64,000 bases of DNA, from contig JBFMDN010000018.1 in assembly GCA_040753915.1 (NCBI GenBank), forward strand, positions 1 through 64,000. The letters run 5' to 3'. This document shows positions 1 to 7,400 of the stretch, piece after piece (position 1 is the first letter of the stretch; each line of letters starts with the position of its first letter). A model generated the notes under the pieces. That model was not told the DNA's origin, did not search any database, and saw nothing but the letters and a program-made list of their open reading frames with translations. The DNA is from JBFMDN01 sp040753915 (GTDB lineage Bacteria; Desulfobacterota; Desulfomonilia; Desulfomonilales; Desulfomonilaceae). Position numbers and translations under genes: made by a program.

Positions 1-24
1 AGACATACGTTTGGAGGGGGAGTG

Positions 25-100
25 CCACACGACCCAAAAACGACCTCATGCGTAGGCCACAGACGCTTGCATGAGAACATTACAGGGTCCACACGACCCA
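25..100. repeat. 12-bp direct repeat beside the egtD 3' end
   Basis: The 12-mer CCACACGACCCA occurs at 25-36 and 89-100, 64 bases apart. The second copy lies inside the last codons of the EgtD-like gene, the first just beyond its stop. This may mark the point where the normal C-terminus was lost, but two short copies alone prove little. Confidence 0.4.
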
Positions 101-955
101 CACGTCATCGTAGACCGTGGATTCTGGAGCAGCGATTGCCTTGACGTCGACCCAAATGTCTCTTCTGGCTCGAAGATGCATTTCGACGCGCTCCTCTTCA
201 TCATTGTAGAATGCAACATGTTCAAAGGCATGCGGGTTGAAATTGGCACGCAACTGGCGATTGATGACAAGCAATATGTTCCTGTTGAACTCGGCGGTCA
301 CGCCTCCGGAATCGTTGTAAGCGGCCTCAAGGATTTCGACCGGCTTAACCATGTCCAGCCCGAGGAGAAAGCGATCGCCCGGATTGAGGATCGCCGCCAC
401 ATCCTGGAGAAAAGAAGACGCCTCTTGCTCGTCCAGGTTCCCAATGGTACTGCCCAAGAACAGAACGAGCTTGGGGCGATCCGATTGAAGACAATGCAGG
501 TCGCTGGTGAAATCCGCCACAATTCCGTTGACCCTTACTTCCGGGTACGCCGCTGCCAATTGAGCCGCGGATTCCAACAACGCGGGGCAACAGACGTCTA
601 CCGGAACGTAGCGGACATTTGATCTAGGCAACGGACCCAGGACGTCGAGCAAAGTCCGAATCTTCCGACTGGCGCCGGCGCCCAATTCTATGAGATCGCC
701 CTGTCGGAAGCCCCGCACGATGTCCTTGGCGTGAGCGGAGAGTAACTGCAGCTCGGTTCGAGTCGGATAATACTCCGGAAGATCACATATCATTGCGAAG
801 AGCTTCGATCCACGAGCGTCGTAGAAGTACTTGCTCGGTAAATGTTTCTGATCAGCCATAAGTCCCTTCAGCACATCCTGAGCCATCGTGTCCGTTGCGT
901 CTTGTTCAAAGCGGTTTCGGACAGCGGATTTGGCTAAAGCAGAAGATGCATGCAT
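80..955 (-). CDS. egtD: EgtD-like histidine N-alpha-methyltransferase, short C-terminus
   Basis: Predicted SAM-dependent methyltransferase of the EgtD family (Methyltransf_33), whose known member trimethylates histidine to hercynine in ergothioneine synthesis. The 291 residues carry the family N-terminus (LPSKYFYDARGS), the SAM-binding LIELGAGASRK segment and the LFLGSTIGNL and LLGLDMVKP motifs. Normal members run about 30-40 residues further and contain a Glu-Asn-Ser-Tyr-Lys-Tyr type segment that helps bind the substrate amino group; here the protein stops at TAA (80-82) soon after EMHLRARRD and that segment is absent in all three frames of the remaining sequence. The start ATG at 955 has AGGAG about 11 bases upstream. 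It lies 78 bases downstream of the molybdoenzyme/cysteine desulfurase gene in the same direction. Family assignment is secure; activity is doubtful because of the missing end. Confidence 0.75.
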   Translation of the reverse strand: MHASSALAKSAVRNRFEQDATDTMAQDVLKGLMADQKHLPSKYFYDARGSKLFAMICDLPEYYPTRTELQLLSAHAKDIVRGFRQGDLIELGAGASRKIRTLLDVLGPLPRSNVRYVPVDVCCPALLESAAQLAAAYPEVRVNGIVADFTSDLHCLQSDRPKLVLFLGSTIGNLDEQEASSFLQDVAAILNPGDRFLLGLDMVKPVEILEAAYNDSGGVTAEFNRNILLVINRQLRANFNPHAFEHVAFYNDEEERVEMHLRARRDIWVDVKAIAAPESTVYDDVWVVWTL

Positions 956-1033
956 AACAAATGCGCTCCTTTCCCCGGGTCCGACCTTGAACCCTGCTCC
1001 GAGAGCTCCTGTTTATCACCACCGGCTCACTGA

Positions 1034-4000
1034 CTAACGACAAGCTACGAAGCGAACCGTCTCGGCAGTTACATTAATCATCTCTTCCAACAAGGAAAGC
1101 GTACGATCGATTTCTTCCTCGGTATTGCCCCAGCCCAGGGAGAACCTGAGCGCGCAATGGGCCTCTTCTGCTGACAATCCCATCGCGAGCAGGGCATGTG
1201 ACGGTTCCGGCGCTCCCGCTCTGCACGCAGATCCCGAGGAGAGAGCCACACCGAGGCGATCCAGGGCGAGAACTACCGACTCGCCCCGCATCCCAGGCAA
1301 TGTCACGTTAACGGTGTTTGGGAGTCGTTGATCAAGCGACCCGTTTCGTTTGGCGTCCGGGACAATTCTCATAATTCCCTGCTCCAGCCGGTCCCGCAAA
1401 TTCCGTATCTTGTCCATTTCAGGGAGTCTTTGAATCGCGAGCTCGGCAGCCTTTCCGACCCCGGCGATACCCGGCACATTTTCGGTTCCCCCCCGCAAGC
1501 CGTGCTCTTGTTTGCCGCCATGAACCAGGGGATCGAGCGCGACCCCCGGACGAATTTAGAGGACTCCAACGCCCTTAGGGCCATGGATCTTGTGTCCGGA
1601 AAGCGTGAGAAGGTCCACCTCCCACTGCCGGACATCGATGGGAATCTTGCCGACAGCTTGCACAGCGTCAGTGTGGAACAGTACCCCCTGCCTGTGGGTC
1701 ACATGCGCGAGCTCGGCTATCGGCTGCAAGACTCCCGTTTCGTTATTCGCGGCCATGACACTCACCAGTATGGTGTCAGGACTCAACGCGGCTTCCAGAT
1801 CACCTGGAGCTACCAGCCCTTCCCTGCTCACCGGAAGCCTCGTTACCAGGAAGCCCTGGTCTTCCAACCATTTGCATGCTCCCAACACGGCGGGATGCTC
1901 TATGGTCGTTGTAATGATATGATTGCCCATCTTGCGGCGAGCAAAGGCGACCCCTTTGATCGCCAGGTTGTCCGATTCGGACCCTCCCCCGGTGAACACG
2001 ATTCTCCGGGCTGTGCAGTTCAGCAATTGCGCCACTTGCCGCCGAGCTGACTCCACGATGAAGCGGGCTTCATTGCCGGGTGCATGAATGCTCGACGGGT
2101 TGCCGAAGAATTGCTCCGTGCATTCGGCCACTGCTTTTGCGACTTCAGGGTCCAGCGGCGTGGTAGCATTGTGGTCCAGATAGATGCGCAGCTTCGGGTC
2201 GGCCACTCGCGATCCACCCTTTACCTGCGTACGTGCCCCAAGTTTCTCAGAACGGCCGCGGATAGTTATTGGTGCGGCTTCGCCAACCTTGACCACTTCG
2301 CACAGCAGAGCCTTATATACGGGGAATCCGGAAATAGGATCGTAGTGTTGCAGGTCGGTCAGATCGTTGACATTACAGTCTCGCCATGCTTGGGGCCCCA
2401 CAGGCCCCCCGCCACCCATGCTTGCGTCAACTACTCCCTGCATGATGTTGTCAGTAATGTACGCCCTGAACCGGACGCTACCCCTGGGGGTGACCACCTC
2501 CACGAGGTCACCGGTGGAAATGTTGCGGCTTGCTGCATCCCGGGAATTCATGGTGGCCGTCGGTTCGGGCTGCTCCTTCACAAGGTCGGGCACATTGTGA
2601 AACTGGGAACGAAAATCGGTGGTGACCCGAGATCCTGAACCAAACACGAGTGGAAACTGTTCGGTCAAGTCCGGTCTTGCCAGGGGGCCTTCTTTCGGCT
2701 CAGTGTACACCGGAAGCGGGTCGTAGCCGTGTTCTTCTAGGATGGTTGACGCGATCTCGAATTTCCCTGTCGGTGTCTCGAAGCCCGGCCGGCCATCGAT
2801 ACGCAGCCGGCCTTTCTCCCACTTACGGTACTCCATCATCACTGTGGGAACCCGCGCCATGCCTCCCGCGGCCCGCACCTGTTCGAGAGTAAAGCCCGAA
2901 GGCTTCAATGCATGCCTCAGCACCGCTTCCTCGCTCTGAGGATAGAGATCCCCATAGCCCAGGCGGTTGGCCAATTCGGCAAGAATGAAGAAGCCGTGGC
3001 GCGCCTGACCTTCGGGCTCGATCACGCGTTCTCGGATTCTGAAGAGGGGGCCGTACACCACGTATGATTCAATTTCATAGTATGTCGTTGCGGGGAGCAC
3101 CAGGTCGGCATAGGCAGCGTCGGCAGTGAAAAAACGGTCTATGCATACGAGGAATTCCAGGGCCGCCAGGGTCTTGCGCCAGATGTGGGGCTGAGGCCAC
3201 GCAGTGAGTATGGAGCCACCTTCAATAATGAGCGACCTGATCGGATACGGTTTCCCGCGCAAGACTGCGTCCGGAAGGCAAATAGCGTGAGATTCTCCAC
3301 GGTATGCGCTGTACACGGGGAACCGATCGCGTCCGAGGGCCTTTCTCACATCCGGGTTTGGCAAATGCCCCTCCCGATTCATGGGAAATTGGTTCTCACG
3401 CATCGTGAAACAGCGGCCGCCCGGAACGTCAAGCTGGCCAGCCAGCGCCCAGAGGGTTATAGCGGCCCGAATCGCCTGCACCCCGCTGTCGCTGTATTCC
3501 AGCCCGCTGTACATGACCGGGGAGGCTCCCCTTGCTGAGGCTATGCGTCTGGCCAGCCGCCGGATCGCATCGGCAGGAACGCCAGTGATCGTCTCCACCA
3601 CCTCCGGACGAAAGTGCTGACAGTACCTCGCGAAATCGTCAAAACCATGGGTCCAATCCTGAACAAAGCGCTCGTCATAGAGCTCTTCTTCGATGAGGAC
3701 CTGGCACATGCCAAGCGCAAGTGCCCCGTCAGTGCCCGGCCTGATGGGGATCCACTGGGCATCTGCGGCAATTGCGGTGCCGGTACGTCGAGGATCGATA
3801 ACCACGACCTCAGCGCCCCTCCCACTCGCCTTCATTATGCGTGCAAAGTCCAGTGGCGGGCAGTCGGTCGCGGGGTTCGCCCCCCAGACGACAATGAGAT
3901 CAGCATTCTCGAGGTCCGAAAACATATTGATCATCATGCCGCCTGCTGTTACGTGAGGAGCGATCATAGCAAAGGATACGTAGCAGAGGGCTCCCACGCC

Positions 4001-4453
4001 GAGGGTGTTCGGCGATCCAAACGGAAACAGCACGCTCGACGCGGAGGATACCGCCACCCCCTGCGGTTGGAACACATCGCACTCGGACTGCTCGAAACTA
4101 CCTCTTCCCGTGTATATGGCTGCAGCTTCCGGCCCGTACGTTTCTCTGATGGAGTTGAGCCTGGCGACCATTATGTCGAACGCCTCGTCCCACGTAATGC
4201 GCGTGAACTCATACTGCCCTTTTGGGCCGGTCCTGAGCAACGGAACTCGCAGCCGATCCGGTGAATATACTATCTGAGGCGACTGTCGGCCGAGGTCGCA
4301 GATCATTCCAAGTTCCGATTCATCATCTGGATGAACCTTGGAGATCCTTCCCTCGCTGTCATAGGTTACTTTGACCCAACAGCCAGCAGGACAGATACCG
4401 CACAAGACGCGTCGCTTCCTCTCAAACTCGGTGTTCTTCACTACCGTCGTCAC
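1034..4453 (-). pseudogene. Molybdopterin oxidoreductase fused to a cysteine desulfurase, interrupted by in-frame TAA
   Basis: One reading frame of 1139 codons joins two enzymes. Residues 1-750 form a bis-MGD molybdo/tungsto-oxidoreductase of the DMSO reductase superfamily: [4Fe-4S] ligands C18, C21, C25, C52, a likely metal-ligand Cys157 (GALCYV, as in PhsA/PsrA/acetylene hydratase types rather than Sec) and a C-terminal Molydop_binding domain. From about residue 755 (IYLDHNATTPLD) it continues as a NifS/IscS-type cysteine desulfurase with the PLP lysine in SGHKIHG (about residue 955). Codon 966 is TAA (1556-1558), where relatives have Tyr; the same frame then resumes as IRPGVALDPLVHGG through the catalytic SSGSAC loop to 1034, making a normal 385-residue desulfurase apart from that codon. 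Start is GTG at 4453 with GAGG six bases upstream. A GTG at about residue 750 preceded by AAAGGG could start the desulfurase separately. Without readthrough, the desulfurase lacks its catalytic cysteine. The molybdoenzyme part appears intact. Confidence 0.8.
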
Positions 4454-4483
4454 AAGAACCTCACGGGAAAGATACCCCCCAGC

Positions 4484-5266
4484 TCAGTGTCCTTCCATCT
4501 CGACTCGTTCGGGCGGTCGGTCCGAATCACGGGCACTCTCGTCGTTCAGTCTCCAATCGTCAGGAGCGTACAAAATAGCATAATGCGAGACTCCAATCGG
4601 TGATCTCCAATACTTAATAAATGCTCGAACCTCTTCCTTGGGCTCTATAACACCGAAATGGCCCTCCAGGAGAACGTCAGCCTCCATGGCAAGAAGTCTG
4701 GTCATTGAATCCAGATATTGTCTCTCGTCGGACAGGAAATCGGAATGGAGGGGTCCATGGACATCTTGACCGAACAGTATAAGCTCACCGTCGATTTTCG
4801 TTGTGTAGACAACCGAACCCGGGGAATGACCCGGGCAGTGGATCGCTCTCACCGTCCCGTTGCCGATGGACAGAGTGGAGTCCGGACTTTGCAATCTGAT
4901 GTCCACGGCCAGCGGTGCCAAACGCATTCCGTGCCAGGTCGAGCCGACCACACGGTTATCGCCCGATTCAAGATAAGCAGCATCGAGCTCATGTGCCACG
5001 ATGCGGCAGCCATATTCCTCTCTTACCGCTTGGGCCCCACCGGTGTGATCGACGTGACAATGCGTGAGCAGGAGATAATCAAGTTGTGCCTCGGATTTCA
5101 GGCATTCGGCGATGTTCTCTCTGAGCCTGGCATGACCTCGACCAGTACCCGCACCGATCAGTGCGGCCTTTTCCCCGAACCGGACAAGGTAAACGGCAGC
5201 GTCCGAAGGATGGGTCAGTTCCAATCCGCCCACTTGCCAGAGGCTATCCCTGATTCTTATGATCAC
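4484..5266 (-). CDS. Metallo-beta-lactamase-fold hydrolase (copy 1)
   Basis: A 260-residue MBL-fold hydrolase with the metal-binding signature THCHVDH, followed by the downstream ligands in CPGHSPGS, the Asp in FGQDVHGP and the His in LLEGHFG, so a two-metal site looks complete. Such proteins hydrolyse thioesters, lactones or related bonds; the substrate is not evident. The protein is a close paralogue of the one at 6031-6804, sharing RIR..LWQVGG and FGQD.(H/Q)GPLHSDFLSDE. This copy has an extra C-terminal tail of about 30 residues (YAPDDWRLNDESARD). The start is GTG at 5266, preceded by TAGGAGAG at good spacing and aligned with an internal position of the paralogue. It lies 30 bases upstream of the molybdoenzyme fusion and probably belongs to the bamB operon. 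Confidence 0.85.
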   Translation of the reverse strand: MIIRIRDSLWQVGGLELTHPSDAAVYLVRFGEKAALIGAGTGRGHARLRENIAECLKSEAQLDYLLLTHCHVDHTGGAQAVREEYGCRIVAHELDAAYLESGDNRVVGSTWHGMRLAPLAVDIRLQSPDSTLSIGNGTVRAIHCPGHSPGSVVYTTKIDGELILFGQDVHGPLHSDFLSDERQYLDSMTRLLAMEADVLLEGHFGVIEPKEEVRAFIKYWRSPIGVSHYAILYAPDDWRLNDESARDSDRPPERVEMEGH

Positions 5267-5600
5267 GCATCTCTCCTACTTGTCCAGTGCAAATAAGCCA
5301 GTCCCTTGGCTAGCGTTCAGGTCGGATACGAGACTTGTCCAATCCGATGGCCACGCGTAGATAATCTTACTGCGGTTGGCAGGTTCATAGCAGTGCCCTC
5401 TCACGGGAATGAGTCCCGAGCGTTCTCGTCAACTGACCCAGCGGGAGCGTGTTCGGAAGGAAATGAAAAGCGCAATGGCGCAGAATCGCCACTTCAGAGC
5501 CCTTCACAACCGAGGAAATCATCCGTTCGGGATATTCACGGATGTCAAGGCAACCCCCACTTATCAGGTTAGCGGAGCCGTCCTACGCCGAAGTCCACAT
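5267..5600. other. Gap of 334 bases, no gene seen
   Basis: Between the first MBL gene and the HesB-like gene no reading frame with a ribosome site or recognisable product was found on either strand, and no terminator or clear promoter was seen. Transcription from the bamB promoter may run through it. Confidence 0.5.
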
Positions 5601-5954
5601 TCATCGCGTGACCGTACTGCAAGTGTTGAAAATGTCGTGACATCCGATGCTCACATCCTTAATACCCTTCATGAGTTCTGATTGCAGCGTATAACCTGAA
5701 CCCAAGGTCGAGTGAGTATAACCAATTCGTACGGGTCTAACCCTTTCAAAAAGTGATTTTTCTATTACAAAGGTAACGCCTCTCTCTGTGAAAACCTCAT
5801 CATCTTCCTTCTGCTCATCCAAAGCCATCACGAGATACGGACCTCTCCACCCGCCTTCGGTCATCCAAATCCTGATGATCTGAGGACCTTCATGTCCGTC
5901 CAAGAACTCCTTGATCTTTTCCGATGCTTCGTCGCTTACTTCAAACACATACAA
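5601..5954 (-). CDS. IscA/HesB-like protein with Trp at the Cys/Sec position
   Basis: A 117-residue protein of the HesB/IscA fold, close to the HesB-related (seleno)protein family known from anaerobes, in which a selenocysteine or cysteine sits at the position equivalent to the first cluster-binding cysteine of IscA. The diagnostic stretch is IRIWMTEGGWRGP: residue 36, where Sec (UGA) or Cys is expected, is Trp, encoded by TGG at 5847-5849, one base away from TGA. The C-terminal cysteines are also atypical, GCHDIFNTC instead of the usual closely spaced pair. The ATG at 5954 has AAAGGAG five bases upstream. It sits between two paralogous MBL genes and downstream of BamB/BamC, an iron-sulfur and tungsten enzyme pair, which suggests a link to cofactor handling. 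Cluster transfer by the canonical mechanism is unlikely without the first cysteine. Confidence 0.7.
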   Translation of the reverse strand: MYVFEVSDEASEKIKEFLDGHEGPQIIRIWMTEGGWRGPYLVMALDEQKEDDEVFTERGVTFVIEKSLFERVRPVRIGYTHSTLGSGYTLQSELMKGIKDVSIGCHDIFNTCSTVTR

Positions 5955-6030
5955 CTCCTTTCAGCGGACCTGTCATTCCCTTTCGGCCAACCAAACCGAA
6001 TCGTGGTGCTTCAAAGGACCTCGTTTGTCA

Positions 6031-6804
6031 TTAACACCGGCATGGTTGAGGACGCGGCGTTATGCACGACTGAATGAAGTCCTGTACCTCTTCCCTTGGT
6101 TCAATCACGCCGAAATGCCCTTCGAGGAGAACATCGGCCTGCAGATTCAAGAGCCTAGCCAAAGAATCCAGATACCGCTGCTCATCAGACAGGAAATCCG
6201 AATGCAGAGGCCCCTGAAGGTCTTGGCCGAAAAGTACAAGCTCACCGTCAATCTCCGTCACGTACACCACTGAACCGGGCGAGTGTCCAGGACTATGAAG
6301 GGCCCGAATGGTGCCGGCACCAAGATCAATGGTCGATTCCTGGCCCTGCAATCTTATATCTACGGCGCATGGTTTGAGACGTGCCCCATACTGGGACGCT
6401 CCGGTCACGCGATTGTCTCCCGATTCGAGGAACCCCGCATCCAGCTCATGAGCCACGATGCGACAACCGAATTGATCCCTCAGAAGCCGGGCTCCTCCGG
6501 CATGATCGAAATGGCAGTGCGTGAGCAGAAGGTACTCGAGCCGGACGCCCGTTCCCAGGCATTGGGCGATGTTTCTCGTCAATTGCTGATGATCCCGTCC
6601 GGTTCCGGCGTCGATAAGGGCTGCTTTTTCGTCGAATTGCACCAGATACACCGCTGCGTCAGAGGGATCCGTGAGTCCTCTTCCGCCCACCTGCCAGAGA
6701 TTGGTCCTGATTCGCGTTACCACTTCAATTCTCTCTCTGTCCCAGAGAAGGTGCCATTCGGATGGCTGCATCTCGTGACGGGCACTAACAGCCCTGGCGC
6801 CCAT
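6031..6804 (-). CDS. Metallo-beta-lactamase-fold hydrolase (copy 2)
   Basis: Second MBL-fold hydrolase, with THCHFDH, SPGHSPGS, FGQDLQGP and LLEGHFG metal-ligand motifs. It is paralogous to the protein at 4484-5266 along its whole core, so the pair arose by duplication around the HesB-like gene. A strong GAGGAGG site precedes ATG 6804, giving 257 residues with a 27-residue N-terminal extension that the paralogue lacks; a GTG at 6723 would start exactly where the paralogue starts (RIR..LWQVGG), so translation could begin there instead. It lies 48 bases downstream of bamC and is read in the same direction. The substrate is unknown; the context with an aromatic-type tungsten enzyme could fit acyl-CoA or lactone hydrolysis, which is inference only. 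Confidence 0.85.
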   Translation of the reverse strand: MGARAVSARHEMQPSEWHLLWDRERIEVVTRIRTNLWQVGGRGLTDPSDAAVYLVQFDEKAALIDAGTGRDHQQLTRNIAQCLGTGVRLEYLLLTHCHFDHAGGARLLRDQFGCRIVAHELDAGFLESGDNRVTGASQYGARLKPCAVDIRLQGQESTIDLGAGTIRALHSPGHSPGSVVYVTEIDGELVLFGQDLQGPLHSDFLSDEQRYLDSLARLLNLQADVLLEGHFGVIEPREEVQDFIQSCITPRPQPCRC

Positions 6805-6851
6805 GGCCACCTCCTCCTCTCATAATGTCTCACCCTTGAGGATGTAGCGTT

Positions 6852-7400
6852 TCAGCCTCTCTTCGACGCTGAGATCCGGGCAACAGTGTCCAAGACCTGG
6901 TCCAAGCCGTACTTGTCAATCATGGTTCCTATCCCGATCTCAATGTCTGCCGGCCTGATTTCTTCTTCGTCCACTTCCTCTTCCCGTTCTTCGTATACCA
7001 GGACATTATTGAGGCATTTCTCAACACACTTGGGCTTAGTCAGCGACGGGTCGCTCTCGCACATGTCGCATTTCAGAGGGAGACCGGAGTCGGGTTCCTT
7101 GAACAAGTCCCTTGAAGGACATGCCGCCCGGCAAAAGGCGCAGTCGTCGTATTCCTTTCCGTCAATGACGTACTTGTTTCTGCCCATGCACTCCGCGGGC
7201 GTATACTCACCGGCAAATACCGGAACCCAGATGTTCTTCAGCCGTTGACTGATCACATGGACGCGGGCCCTTGCGGGGTTAACGCTGCTATATTTGGGGG
7301 TGGCGTGAAACGCGGAGCAGATGATTTCACAAGCTCGGCAACCATTGCATTTATCTGCGTCCACACGGATAGTCTTGACGATCTTCTTAGTCTTGGCCAT
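6852..7400 (-). CDS. bamC: BamC-like iron-sulfur electron transfer subunit
   Basis: A 182-residue ferredoxin-like subunit with three cysteine-rich blocks (CNGCRACEIIC near 18-28, CAFCRAAC near 87-94, CDMC...CVEKC near 111-129), enough for about three [4Fe-4S] clusters, and an acidic C-terminal region. Such subunits pair with BamB-type tungsten enzymes; in class II benzoyl-CoA reductase of Geobacter, BamB and BamC form the catalytic core that receives low-potential electrons. The start ATG (7400) overlaps the 3' end of bamB by 14 bases, which points to translational coupling and a fixed ratio of the two subunits. There is no signal peptide, so it is cytoplasmic. The remaining complex genes (bamD to bamI) are not in this window, so the in vivo electron partner is unknown. 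Confidence 0.8.
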   Translation of the reverse strand: MAKTKKIVKTIRVDADKCNGCRACEIICSAFHATPKYSSVNPARARVHVISQRLKNIWVPVFAGEYTPAECMGRNKYVIDGKEYDDCAFCRAACPSRDLFKEPDSGLPLKCDMCESDPSLTKPKCVEKCLNNVLVYEEREEEVDEEEIRPADIEIGIGTMIDKYGLDQVLDTVARISASKRG

